A DNA stretch of 64,000 nucleotides, from NCBI RefSeq assembly GCF_000001735.4, contig NC_003071.7:9665151-9729150 (forward strand), in the 5' to 3' direction. Within the stretch, counting starts at the first letter, position 1. Each line of letters begins with the position of its first letter. Source of the stretch: Arabidopsis thaliana (Eukaryota > Streptophyta > Magnoliopsida > Brassicales > Brassicaceae). Shown piece by piece: positions 24,845 through 35,696 of the stretch. Below the pieces are notes generated by a model, which saw only the letters and a program-made list of their open reading frames with translations, did not search any database and was not told where the DNA came from. Made by a program: the position numbers and the translations under genes.

Positions 24845-26773
24845 TTATTTCTTCGCAAAGGTAACACCTTTATGAATACTTACTGAAAGCTCTTTCTTTG
24901 CCTTCTCTAATCCCATCCTGATCAATTAGCAAAAAGAAAGGGCGGAAAAACGATATGAACATACAAACATGTCGAAGTAAATTCAAGATGTCAGATCGAT
25001 CAAGATTTTAACTTTTACCTCTCATATTCGTTCAATGGTCCAAGGCCGTACACTTCATCGATCCCACATCGTCCCAGACGCACCTTCGATGCGAAGAAGG
25101 GAAGCTCAGTCACCTGTATGAGGAATAAGACAAAGTCCATATGTTCATCTTTTAGGGTTAAGAGATCTTTTATAGATACAATATTGTACAGTTGAATTAA
25201 AGGACTGTACATGGGATGCCACATATGCGCACTCAACGATGTTTGCATCACCTCGTAGACCCCTGAGGCAAGCATCTGCAAACTCCACTGCTGCATATGC
25301 CTGTATTTTATCATTTAACAGATTGAGATATCAATCAAATTCCCAGCTTTGTCATACAACTCCCATGTTACAACAAAAGACCTACCATGGATAGTGTTGC
25401 AGAACCTGCTCCAGCTTTAGCCTGCAAAATGATTTAAACGGTAAATGCACCGCTTAATTCGAAGTTCAAAACAAAGAAAGCTGAAAGATTAGTTTATACC
25501 TCAACAACTTCAGTGCCACCGTTTTGGATGCGGTCTGTGAGATATTCAATCTCTTTTTGAGTGAACGAGCAAGGAGGTTTCACCTGTAGCCAACATAATG
25601 ATGAGAATATTATATCTGCTTCAAACAAACATAATGATGAGAATCATCTGATCTCAAACCTGCGAAAGCAGTGGTAAAATCGTAACTCCTGCGTGTCCTC
25701 CAACAACCGGAACTTCAACTTCACGGGGATCAAGACTCATTACTTCCGCCTATTCAACCCCATAAATGCAAAGAAGAAGATAGTTGAGTTCTAATGGACA
25801 ATACTAAACACCATTCTAAGACCAAATAATGAGTGCATACCACAAAGGTATTAGCTCTAACAACATCAAGCATAGTGACACCCATGAGTTTCTTTGGATC
25901 AAAGGTTCCAGCTTTCTTGAAAACCTCAGCTGCGATTGGCACCGTGGAGTTCACCGGATTACTGATTATATTCACAATTGCTTTAGGACAACATTTAGCT
26001 ATAGCTTCAGAGAGTGTCCTCACAATCCCAGCATTAATGTTAAACAGATCATCCCTCGTCATCCCTGGTTTCCTCGGAACACCAGCAGGTATGATCACTA
26101 AATCCATACCCGTAAGTGCTTCCTCTAACTGCGGCTGCCCGAGAAATCCACGAACCTAAAACAAAGTTTTCCAAAAACATTCACAACAATCTCTATATGA
26201 TCTTAACAACAACAATCATCACTAGTGCTCTACAACATCTAAAGTACTAGTTTTTAAGCTCATGTATATGATCTTTAAGCTCATTTCTCTATTTCAACAA
26301 CAACAATCATCACTATTGATCAATTTTATTAGCTCTAAAACATCTAAAGTAGTAATTTTGGAATCGAAAACCGGAGAATTTAGAACTTACAACGGCACTA
26401 GTATCCATATGACTAATATCAGCAGTAACACCAGGAGCATTAGCAACATCATAGAGATGAAGAACCGAAACCAAAGGATTCATCTTCATCAACATCGCAA
26501 GAGGTTGTCCAATTCCACCAGCTGCTCCAAGTATCGCCACTTTGAATCCGGGTGATCCACCTTTTGCCCGACAAGCCACCCGATTCAAACCTGACCCGTC
26601 AGCAATCTAAATCCAAATCATCGAAATCAGATCAACCCAAAAAAAAAAGAATCAAACTTCGATCACCAAATTGGTTTAAGAATCAGAGAATTCAACGAAA
26701 TTTGAACCTGATTATGAAGATTAGGAGGATTGAGATGAGCAGAGATTCTCGCGATACGTTGGTTTGGATCCAT
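24845..26773 (-). CDS. PMDH1: Peroxisomal NAD-malate dehydrogenase PMDH1
   Basis: Nine exons on the minus strand: 26708-26773, 26391-26606, 25841-26155, 25660-25749, 25500-25583, 25386-25421, 25211-25300, 25019-25113, 24845-24917. All introns are GT-AG and the total is 354 residues, the expected length. Residues 6-14 (RIARISAHL) fit the PTS2 peroxisome signal R-I-x5-H-L, inside a cleavable presequence. The mature part starts [17 protein letters not shown] (NAD-binding GxxGxxG). The catalytic region includes [17 protein letters not shown] (substrate-binding arginines) and the active-site histidine context [13 protein letters not shown]. It interconverts malate and oxaloacetate, reoxidising NADH from fatty-acid beta-oxidation and linking to photorespiration in the peroxisome matrix. 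Convergent with NAI1; its upstream side faces a 140-bp repeat array. Confidence 0.96.
26204..26363. repeat. Imperfect duplication inside PMDH1 intron 2
   Basis: The block AACAACAACAATCATCACTA followed by CTCTACAACATCTAAAGTA (from about 26205) recurs with changes and an insertion from about 26298 to 26358. The duplication lies wholly in the intron and does not affect coding. Confidence 0.5.
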
Positions 26774-26861
26774 GGCTGCTTAAAGCTTTGTTCTTTAACA
26801 ACGAAATTGAGGTCTGATTAAGCGATCACGGTGAAGAATCGGTAAAAGGGTACGAAGAGAT

Positions 26862-26897
26862 TTATATAATAGAGAGATAGTGATAAAGATGACGTCA
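26862..26897 (-). promoter_or_regulatory. PMDH1 core promoter: TATA box and TGACGTCA site
   Basis: On the minus strand TATTATATAAATC (TATA-like, about 26862-26872) lies ~90 bp upstream of the start codon. The perfect palindrome TGACGTCA (26890-26897), a classical bZIP site, is about 20 bp further up. The spacing is that of a plant core promoter with a proximal bZIP site. Factor and transcription start are inferred. Confidence 0.5.
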
Positions 26898-26970
26898 AAA
26901 TGGATCCATGTATTGGGAAGTGTGGCAAGAGAACAGAGAGAGCTTATCTGTCGTTTCTCCGAAGTGTGGA

Positions 26971-28096
26971 AGACGGTACGACATTTCCGGTATAAATTCC
27001 GGTACAGTTCAAGTCAAACCATACCTTTTAAACTTATAATTTTATTTTAAAACAATTTTGTTAAAATCTTTTACTGCTTAACTACAGTCAAATTATGTGC
27101 ATTATGTTCAGAACGGTACGATATTTCCGGTATAAATTCCAGTACAGTTCAAGTCAAACCATACCTTTTAAACTTATAATTTTATTCTAAAACAATTTTG
27201 TTAAAATCTTTTACAGCTTAGCTACAGTCAAATTATGTGCATTATGTTCAGGACGGTACGACATTTCCGGTATAAATTCCGGTACAGTTCAAGTCAAACC
27301 ATACCTTTTAAACTTATAATTTTATTCTAAAACAATTTTGTTAAAATCTTTTACTGCTTAGCTACAGTCAAATTATGTGCATTATGTTCAGAACGGTACG
27401 ATATTTCCGGTATAAATTCCGGTACAGTTTAAGTCAAACCATACCTTTTAAACTTATAATTTTATTCTAAAACAATTTTGTTAAAATCTTTTACAGCTTA
27501 GCTACAGTCAAATTATGTGCATTATGTTCAGGACGGTACGACATTTCCGGTATAAATTCCGGTACAGTTCAAGTCAAACCATACCTTTTAAACTTATAAT
27601 TTTATTCTAAAACAATTTTGTTAAAATCTTTTACAGCTTAGCTACAATCAAATTATATGCATTATGTTCAGGACGGTACGACATTTCCGGTATAAATTCC
27701 GGTACAGTTCAAGTCAAACCATACCTTTTAAACTTATAATTTTATTCTAAAACAATTTTGTTAAAATCTTTTACTGCTTAGCTACAGTCAAATTATGTGC
27801 ATTATGTTCAGAACGGTACGATATTTCCGGTATAAATTCCGGTACAGTTCAAGTCAAACCATACCTTTTAAACTTATAATTTTATTCTAAAACAATTTTG
27901 TTAAAATCTTTTACAGCTTAGCTACAGTCAAATTATGTGCATTATGTTCAGGACGGTACGACATTTCCGGTATAAATTCCGGTACAGTTCAAGTCAAACA
28001 ATACCTTTTAAACTTATAATTTTATTCTAAAACAATTTTGTTAAAATCTTTTACTGCTTAGCTACAATCAAATTATGTGCATTATGTTCAGGACGG
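26971..28096. repeat. Minisatellite: eight 140-bp tandem units
   Basis: Eight complete units start at 26971, 27111, 27251, 27391, 27531, 27671, 27811 and 27951, each exactly 140 bp with no indels, plus 6 bp of a ninth. Units begin with GACGGTACG or GAACGGTACG and end ATTATGTTCAG. Linked variants (ACATTT with TTACTG; ATATTT with TTACAG) alternate, so much of the array is built from 280-bp dimers. 140 is not a multiple of 3 and no frame stays open, so it is noncoding. It begins ~200 bp upstream of the PMDH1 start codon, and may lie partly in its promoter. Confidence 0.95.
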
Positions 28097-29944
28097 CCCT
28101 TAAATATGTTGGGCCACAAGCTAACATTTTTAATGGGCTTATAAGCTACTTCAAAAAAAAAAAAAAAAAAAATAGAAGAGGGAAAAAATTGGGAAAAAAT
28201 AAATCTTCTCAATTACTCTTTGTCATTTTTCCAATCAAGAATAATTTGTTCACCAACAATATTCTTCTCAATTTTTTTTACTTTCAGTAAAAACAACTAA
28301 AAATTTCCTCTCATAAATACATGGTATACAATTTTCTTCTACTTTTTTCTTCTCGTTTCTTCTCTTTTTTTTCTTTTCTTTTACATGGTATACAAACCAG
28401 TCACACTCATAGACTCTTTCAAATTCTTTCTTATTCACTTAACTTGGTTCTAACACTAAGCTTAGGCATTTACAGTACAAAGCTTAGAAAATATAACTTA
28501 TAGTATTTTTTAAGATATTTTACAACCACAATTTTATTCGACCCACTCATAACCATAACTTTATTTAACACACTCTTATTCACATATTAATTTATTGTTT
28601 TATCTTGACATATTTTGTACCGGGTACTTGAGTTTCAATTCGGATACGAGCCGAAAAGGAGGTAAAAGCCAGGTAACAAGTAAATTTGCCCAATCTTAGT
28701 AGATGTCTCGTTTTTGCACTCATGAGTAAAATCTCTAAATTTGGGATAGTCAAATATCTAGAGCCATATAGTTTCTTCCTACGATTTAAATACAATTTGT
28801 TCATATATAGTTTCTTAGACGAGGTTTATGTAGGAATGGCCTTCGTTCTTGATGTTGGTAGATAAACTCTCATCTCTTTTCTTTTAAAGTTCTTTGCTTG
28901 TTATATCCTAAAACCGAGTATCTGACATGTATAATATTACTCAGTTTTGGCTAGCCAATTGTCATGTTGGGTACCTATTTTATCATTTACTGTTGAAGAA
29001 ACAAAAAAAAACGATGTATAGTTCTATTTAAGAATATAAGCCAACTCTAGCTATAACACCGTAAGATCCATCATCCATGTCTCTTAAAATTGAAGTGCAT
29101 GTACTTTGATCATATTGAGGGCTTTTATGATAATATTTACGGGGGTTTTAACGTCATAATATAAAAAAGGTTGAGGCGATTCGTTTATAATTGAAACAAA
29201 TAATAAACCTACAAAATCTTTCTCGGTTTTCTCCATCTTAACGTCATATATTTAATGTTTGTCATTGATTTTATACATCCGAGAATATTCTAATGACATT
29301 ACAGAAATATTTCAAAATTACCTCAACCTTTTTTTATTGAGCTGGTCGTTTGTTACACATTTTGACATTATACTGACCGATCCAAACAATTATTTTCCAA
29401 TGAATTTTACTTTCTATCTAATCAAGAGACAATCAAGGTCTTTAATTATACGGGGCATATCCCCATTTCTGCTGCAAATGCGAAATCACAGATAAACATA
29501 AGACAAAACCAACCCATGATACTCAAAACCGACACATTCTGTTTTCAATGACATATATTTTGGATACCAAAAGCTAAACAGATCGAATCTCTCAACTAAA
29601 ATAATCAAATAAAATCCAAAAAGGAAGATTAACTTTTAATCGCCTGTCTTAAAAATATTAAAAGTTAATCGTCTGTCTAAAATCCTACCTAATCAGTATT
29701 TTGAAACACAAAAGGTTTTTCATCATTCTATATTCTTAAAGCGAAATACGAACTTAGTTTTACCATCAAAACAATTGTATTTTTTGTTTGAAATACTCAA
29801 AATATTTTTATGAAAAACTATTTATTTAGATTCAACTCTAATATCTTTATATCATTTTATTAAAAAATTATGAGCATTTATAAAATTAATAACAATTTTG
29901 TTTTTGGTAAATGGCAAGATCGAGTTCATTGACATGTAAATTAT

Positions 29945-29995
29945 TTTTAAATCTTATCTTTTTTTTTTTTTGGTAGAGTTTTAAATCTTATCTTT
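29945..29995 (-). mobile_element. 17-bp T-run insert with 17-bp direct repeats
   Basis: TTTTAAATCTTATCTTT occurs perfectly at 29945-29961 and 29979-29995. On the minus strand the insert is CTCTACC followed by ten A. Confidence 0.58.
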
Positions 29996-30443
29996 GATAT
30001 CTAATCTTTATTGTATTAGCTTTATCTTTAAACAATTTTTTTTGAGAATTCTCTTACAAAAAATATTAGCATGAAAGAATGGCAGGTTTACCTTTTCTTT
30101 ACAGATTAGCTCCACAATGTGAGATTTTTTAATTAATACAAAAGTTGAACGAAATACCAAAATATGTGAGTCAATATGCGTAATTGATTGACTCACATTG
30201 CTTGACATTAGTTTATGAAATGTAATTAATCTATTGATTTTAGTCCAAGATTTTTCAAAATCTATAGTCATTTGAGTACTTCCTTAATTGTTACATTTCA
30301 CTAGGATTGCTTTCCAAATATTCAACTTTCAGATTCTTACATCAATATGTTGAAAAAGCTACACCAGTAAAACTAGTTTCATGGGCTAACTGATAAATCT
30401 CACAATAGATTTTAGTTTATATAGTAAAATATATATTTTATAA

Positions 30444-30482
30444 ATCTTTTAAATGTGCACACAAAAAAATCTTTTAAATGTG
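30444..30482 (+). mobile_element. 11-bp A-run insert with 14-bp direct repeats
   Basis: ATCTTTTAAATGTG occurs at 30444-30457 and 30469-30482 around CACAC plus six A. The boundary is ambiguous by a few A. Confidence 0.45.
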
Positions 30483-30781
30483 AATTTACAGCTAAATTTT
30501 TTTAAAAACATTTGCTGTAATATTCAGAAGTGTAATTTTAAATTAAAACCTAGCTAGTAAAGTAATAGTCTACACGATTTTAATTTCCTTTTATCCACTT
30601 CAACGTAATATTAAAAATTCGCAATGTTTCCATTATTACGTAACTTTCTAAACTCGTTTCATATAATTTCCAAAATTGGTTCGTAAATCATATCAAGAAA
30701 TTGATTTGATTCTCCACTATATATTATTAATAATCTCTTTTGACCAGTTTTAGCTAAAACTATAATACTAAGAAGCCAAAG

Positions 30782-31759
30782 ATGAATCATCGTCTCGCCG
30801 GAATAATTAGCCCACTTGGCCACATTACTACAGATCCAATTCGTTCCTCCTCCGTGAACCCTTCGTCTCCGGTTTACTACAAAACCATTGTTAACCATTT
30901 CAAATCTCAAACCGGTAACCACGTTTCACCTGGGCTTACCAATCAAGAGATCTCAGCCGTTGAATCCTCTCATGGTTTCTCTTTCCCTCTTGATCTCCGT
31001 TCGATTCTCCAAACCGGTCTTCCGGTTGGTACCAATTTTCCCAATTGGCGAACCGGGTCGAACCGGAATAATCTTCTTCTCCCTCTTCTTAATCTGTCTC
31101 AACACGTCGTCAGAAATGGATTCTGGGTCGATTCTTGGGGGATCCGACCCGGAAATGACGCGGAGGCTTTGTCACTCGTGAAGAAATTGATTGAGATCGC
31201 TCCGGTACTCGTCCCTGTATACGGCGATTTTTACGTCCCTTCGACGACGCCAAATTTGGCGGGAAATCCAGTTTTCCAAATCGACGGCGACGGAGTTAGG
31301 GAATTGAGTTGCGACGTAGTCGGATTTCTCAAGGGAATCGGTCGATCAGAAACGCCGACGGAGGATCGACGACGAAGGAGACGACCACGGAGAGTGGAGT
31401 TTTGGAGCGATGTGGCGGAGGGATGGAGATTTGTGGTGGCGCGTGATTACACGCGCGATTGGTGGAGCGCGTTAGGTTTTGAGGGGTTAACGGCGTGTTT
31501 GGACGACGCGTTTTGGAAGCTGAGGGAAGCAGGATGGACGGAAGATGATGTTCGCGATATGATGATGATGGACAGCGTAGATCAAAACACGTGTATCCAG
31601 CAGCAAACGCAAACGCAATCGCGGGATGTGGTGTACGCGTTTGGCGATGAGGGAATGAACGAAAGAGATAGAGACACGTGTACAGAGGACGAGGATCATC
31701 AGAAAGGCGAAGTAACGACGTTGAGGCATTTGTTGCTTTATGATCGTTTGATGAGCTAA
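30782..31759 (+). CDS. Uncharacterised protein, possible SMI1/KNR4 (SUKH)-like domain
   Basis: A single open frame of 325 residues from an ATG, GC-richer than its surroundings, with no intron needed. Residues ~50-90 (GLTNQEISAVESSHGFSFPLDLRSIL...GLPVGTNFPNWR) read like the start of an SMI1/KNR4 domain: an acidic helix followed by FP-x-D-x-R. Residues ~142-168 (VLVPVYGDFYVP...NPVFQIDGDG) resemble its second conserved block. That is pattern recognition, not a search. RRRRRRPRR (196-204) is a candidate nuclear signal. The C-terminus has a four-Met run (DMMMMDS), a Gln/Thr-rich stretch and ends TTLRHLLLYDRLMS. By position this should be At2g22790. No signal peptide or membrane segment. Function unknown. 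Confidence 0.8.
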   Translation: MNHRLAGIISPLGHITTDPIRSSSVNPSSPVYYKTIVNHFKSQTGNHVSPGLTNQEISAVESSHGFSFPLDLRSILQTGLPVGTNFPNWRTGSNRNNLLLPLLNLSQHVVRNGFWVDSWGIRPGNDAEALSLVKKLIEIAPVLVPVYGDFYVPSTTPNLAGNPVFQIDGDGVRELSCDVVGFLKGIGRSETPTEDRRRRRRPRRVEFWSDVAEGWRFVVARDYTRDWWSALGFEGLTACLDDAFWKLREAGWTEDDVRDMMMMDSVDQNTCIQQQTQTQSRDVVYAFGDEGMNERDRDTCTEDEDHQKGEVTTLRHLLLYDRLMS

Positions 31760-32229
31760 ATATTCATCTAGTTGGGATATTATAGTTCTTGTAAATTGGT
31801 AAATTGTGTTAGATGAAAATTATTTTCTCGATACTTTTTTTTCATGACATTTTGTTTCGTGGATTTAGGAGATTGATATTGAGTATGATTATCATAAATC
31901 TTTTTCTATCATATACTAGTAAAAATTCTGGATTTTTGAATATTTTTTTGGCTATATTATATGCTGCAATGTTATCGATCTTAAAGCAGAAGTTGTTTAA
32001 CAAAAATCTTTATTTTCATGAGATAATGAAGTTTCAAGAATTTGTTTAAAGACAAAAAATCATGTGTTCGGTACAAAAGAAAAGCTATAACTTATGCTCT
32101 GGGAATGACAACAACCCTTAATATGTTCAAAAAAAAAGATTACAACAAATTACAATGACACAAATTGAATTCGTAAAACTCTCTACTAAACAACATCGAA
32201 TGAGAGAATTTGAGCAACCATTGTAAGAT
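31760..32229. other. Short convergent spacer
   Basis: 470 bp between two convergent genes, expected to be their 3' UTRs. T-rich with AATAAT-like strings; nothing else seen. Confidence 0.6.
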
Positions 32230-34434
32230 TTACTCAGCCGCAACACTCTCATTGCTCCCTCCATTTCCAGAATCCGGTAAAGTTTCAAGATCGGTGCGAA
32301 CATCTTTGACTTCTTGAGGAAGATTAGTATCCGAAGAAGAATCAGATTGTTCTTGAGTTACCTCTGTTTCACCATTCTTGTTGCTTTCCTCCTTCTCTGA
32401 TGTTTCCTCTGATTGCTTTTGTTCAGTATCTGAAACGCTATTTTCTTTGCTAGATTCACTTGTGTCTTCGTCAGTCTTCTTCTCGTTTTCCTCAACCTGT
32501 TCTTTCTTCTCACTCTCGGTGTTTACATTTTCCTGTGATTCGTTGGACGATGACTCTTCTTTCTCTTTTGTCTCGGTTTCTTTCTCTTTAGTTTCCTCTT
32601 GCGATGCAGACTCTTCTTTTTCAATCTTCTCGTTTTCTTTCTCTTTAGTTTCCTCTTGCGGTGCAGACTCTTCTTTCTCAATCTTCTCGTTTTCTTTCTC
32701 TTTAGTTTCCTCTTGAGAAGAAGACTCTTCTTTCTCCTTTGTCTCAGTTTCATTTTCTTTAGATTCTTCTTGCGATGAAGCCTCTTCTTTCTCAATCTTC
32801 TCATTCTCTTTGTCTTTAGTTTCCTCTTGAGACGAAGACTCTTCGTTATCCTTTGTCTCGGTTTCCTTTTCTTCGGTTTTCTCTTGGGAAGAAGACTCTT
32901 CTTTCTCCTTTGTCTCGTCTTCTTTTTCTTTAGTTTCCTCTAGGAACGAAGACTCTATTTTCTCAGTTTCCTTGTCTTCGTTTTTCTCTTGAGAAGAAGA
33001 CTCTACTTTCTCCTTTGCTTCGGTTTCTTTGTCCATAGTTTCCTCTTGCGATGAAGACTCTTCTTTCTCCTTTGTCTCAGTTTCTCTGTCTTTACTTTCC
33101 TCTTGAGACGAAGATTCTTCCTTATCCTTTGTCTCACTTTCCTTGCCTTTACTCTCCTCTTGAGATGACACTTCAGAAGTTTCTTGAGAACCTCCGTCTC
33201 CAGAACCCGTGGATTTACCGGTCACAGAGGACTCACCGTTAGAATCATTGAACTCCTTCTCCAACAACTCATTCTTCTCCATAGATTCACCCTCAGATTT
33301 TATTCCCTCCAAGGAATCCGATTCATGACCTGAAGACGAACCAGTACTCTTCTCATCACTACTGCTTTCCCCATTATCTGTTGTGTTAGGCAAAACACTC
33401 TTGATAACAGAATCTTCCACTTCTTCAGTCTTTATACCCGACTTGTCTTCCACTTTCTCACTGTTCTCCGACTCACTAGTCTTCTCCTCAGACTCATGAA
33501 CTACCTCACTAGAAGCATCATCTCCCTTGTAATTATTCTCTCTTGCCTCTTCAATATTCGCTTTCTCATCTATATCTTTCTCTTTACTCTCCTCGCTCTC
33601 GTCTATACCTCTGTTTTCTTTCTTCTCTTCAACCTCACTCTCTTCGCTACTACCATTGTCTTTCTTCTCTTCAACCTCACTCTCTTCGGTACCACTCTTC
33701 TCCCTACTCTCTTCAGTACCGCCATTGTCTTTCTTCTCTTCAACCTCACTCTCTTCACTACCACTCTTCTCGTTCTCTTCGGTACCGCCATTTTCTTTCC
33801 TCTCCTCAACCTCACTCTCTTCGGTACCACTCTTCTCATTCTCTTCAGTACCACCATTGTCTTTCCTCTCCTCAACCTCACTTTCCTCTGTCCCACTCTT
33901 CTCATTCTCTTCAGTACCGCCATTGTCTTTCCTCTCCTCAACCTCACTTTCCTCTGTCCCACTCTTCTCATTCTCTTCCGTACCACCGCCATTATCCCTC
34001 TTCTCTTCAACCTCACTCTCCTCTACACCGCCACTGTCTTTCTTCTCCTCAATCTCACTATTCGAATCCTCATTAGACACAATCCCTTCACTTTCCTTCT
34101 CCTTATTCTCTTCACCTCCTTCAACAATCTCATTCTCCTTATCATCACCATTACCCGAATTAAAACTCTCAACAACATTCTTACTTCCTTCATCCTCAGC
34201 TTCATCTACCTCAACAACACGAGGGATAAGATCTTTCCTACCAAGCTTGACAACTTTATCAACACCACCAACAACAATCTTTGCACTTTCCTCAAACTGA
34301 GCTTTCTTCTCATGAGAATGCTTAACTTGATAAAGCAACCATATCCCAACACTAAGCAACAAAGTCAATTGAATACAATGCTTCACCTTGAAACCCTTTG
34401 ATCTCTGTCCTCTTCTCGGTGATGATCTAAACAT
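32230..34434 (-). CDS. Acidic repeat protein with one N-terminal membrane anchor, function unknown
   Basis: One uninterrupted frame of 734 residues from an ATG at 34434. The N-terminus is basic (MFRSSPRRGQRSKGFKVKH) and followed by one hydrophobic segment, about residues 20-36 (CIQLTLLLSVGIWLLYQ). That suggests a type II anchor with the long C-terminal part luminal or extracellular. The rest is Glu/Lys/Ser/Asn-rich and probably disordered. It has two repeat zones: near-identical 22-residue units (KSGTEESEVEERKDNGGTEE) at roughly 33,600-34,000, and a looser ESSSQEETKEKE zone at roughly 32,550-33,170. A likely 5'-UTR intron (about 34448-34582, minus-strand GT-AG) precedes the ATG. By position this should be At2g22795. 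The long frames on the other strand are shadows of the repeats. Confidence 0.85.
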   Translation of the reverse strand: MFRSSPRRGQRSKGFKVKHCIQLTLLLSVGIWLLYQVKHSHEKKAQFEESAKIVVGGVDKVVKLGRKDLIPRVVEVDEAEDEGSKNVVESFNSGNGDDKENEIVEGGEENKEKESEGIVSNEDSNSEIEEKKDSGGVEESEVEEKRDNGGGTEENEKSGTEESEVEERKDNGGTEENEKSGTEESEVEERKDNGGTEENEKSGTEESEVEERKENGGTEENEKSGSEESEVEEKKDNGGTEESREKSGTEESEVEEKKDNGSSEESEVEEKKENRGIDESEESKEKDIDEKANIEEARENNYKGDDASSEVVHESEEKTSESENSEKVEDKSGIKTEEVEDSVIKSVLPNTTDNGESSSDEKSTGSSSGHESDSLEGIKSEGESMEKNELLEKEFNDSNGESSVTGKSTGSGDGGSQETSEVSSQEESKGKESETKDKEESSSQEESKDRETETKEKEESSSQEETMDKETEAKEKVESSSQEKNEDKETEKIESSFLEETKEKEDETKEKEESSSQEKTEEKETETKDNEESSSQEETKDKENEKIEKEEASSQEESKENETETKEKEESSSQEETKEKENEKIEKEESAPQEETKEKENEKIEKEESASQEETKEKETETKEKEESSSNESQENVNTESEKKEQVEENEKKTDEDTSESSKENSVSDTEQKQSEETSEKEESNKNGETEVTQEQSDSSSDTNLPQEVKDVRTDLETLPDSGNGGSNESVAAE
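33600..34000 (-). repeat. 66-bp coding tandem repeat in the acidic protein gene
   Basis: A unit of about 66 bp encoding TEESEVEERKDNGGTEENEK-type 22-residue repeats occurs five to six times in tandem with few changes. It is a multiple of three, so copy-number change keeps the frame. Confidence 0.7.
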
Positions 34435-35462
34435 ATTTCCTCAATACCTATTCCAACAAATTAATCAATACCCAATTCTCAGATCTCAATACCAAATTCC
34501 ATCAGATAAAGAACATTACATTAAATGCACAATGATTGGGAAACAGATCTAAGCAAATAATACATAAAAATAGGAACTTTACCAGGAAAGGCAAATCAAG
34601 AGAGCTTTTTTATTTCTGGGAAAACAGAAAGATGAACAATTTTTGCAAAAAGGAACGATTTTGAGTTTTGGGATCTAGAGAGAGAGAGAGAAGTGTTCCC
34701 GTTAAACTGCCATTAAAATCGTGCGTCCCTTCAATTGGAATCAAAGCAAATTGCAGAGAAAAATTAGTTTTTTAAATTAAGAGAGAGCTTAACACTTGGA
34801 AGATGACATGTGAATCTGTTTAAACGTCGTCGTTATTAAGACACCGACAGTTTGTAACGACGTCGTATCGTATCCTCTAAGGAATGGTTATTATGGGCCT
34901 ATCAGAAAACATTAAGTCAACTATGGATCCATCAATCATCTTTTAGGTCAATAACTATGGGTTCATTCAAAATTTCATTAAAAATGTTTTATTTAAGTTA
35001 GAAACTTAGAATTTTAAGAACAACAAAAATAGGTAAAAGTTATTACTTATTAATTTAATATTTGTAATAAGTTATTTGACAAAAAAAATAAACAACAAAT
35101 CCAAGGACATTTGGATTCATGATTTTATAAAATTTATATTGGTAGTGTGAGCTTGCTTAAACATCTCTGTTTTTTTTTCCTATGTGAACTCGTACAACTA
35201 AAAGTGATATTGATGATCAATCAAAGATAAGTAATAATCCTAATCATTATTAATCCATCACTGCAAGATTAGCAGCAAACGTTTCAACGGCACAGTCCTG
35301 TGATTTTCAAACAGAAGATAAAAGCTAGAGGACTGCAAACCAAAACACTTGTCTTGATCTGAAACTTCTTGTTATAATGTGGTCAATTAGTCTATTGAGG
35401 AGTTTTACAAAAATATATATGTTAAGAACATTACGCTTCTTGTTAATAAGGATTCATTTGGT

Positions 35463-35696
35463 CTAAGATCTTGAACTATCATTTGCCAAACATGCTTTCG
35501 GTAAACTGTTGATAAACACAGACCCATGCAAATCCATAAAAATGGCGTCGAACAAATCTTTAACACTCTGCTTCACTCCCACAAGATCACTGTCAGAACT
35601 GTAGAGGAAATGTTTCTCGGATCTCCCTTTGCTCCCTTTGTTTGTCTTAAAAACCAGTAACACCAAGTGTAAAGATTCTCGGAATAATCTGAACAA
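35463..35696 (-). pseudogene. Possible coding relic, unrecognised
   Basis: A 77-codon minus-strand frame (VFKTNKGSKGRSEKHFLYSS...GVKQSVKDLFDAIFMDLHG) reads more like real protein than its AT-rich surroundings, but it begins at TTG, has no ATG, and I could not place partner exons. It may be a fragment of a decayed or spliced gene; chance is not excluded. Confidence 0.2.

Larger units (their letters stand above)
28097..30781. other. Intergenic spacer, repeat array to the 325-aa gene
   Basis: 2.7 kb of AT-rich DNA with a 20-A run at 28153-28172 and two short A/T-run inserts (29945-29995 and 30444-30482). No supportable gene or RNA. The promoter of the gene at 30782 should lie at the right end, but no convincing element was identified. 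Confidence 0.6.

Noticed and set aside
25829..26159. Plus-strand frames overlapping PMDH1 exon 3
   Set aside because: Antisense to a conserved exon, with no independent protein character.
26971..28096. CRISPR-like array
   Set aside because: Units are contiguous 140-bp repeats without spacers in a plant genome; it is a minisatellite.
33496..34401. Long plus-strand open frames opposite the acidic repeat protein (also 32378-32716 and 33656-34300)
   Set aside because: They are shadows of a low-complexity repeat on the minus strand. Their Ser/Leu/Phe-only composition is the complement of Glu/Lys-rich codons.
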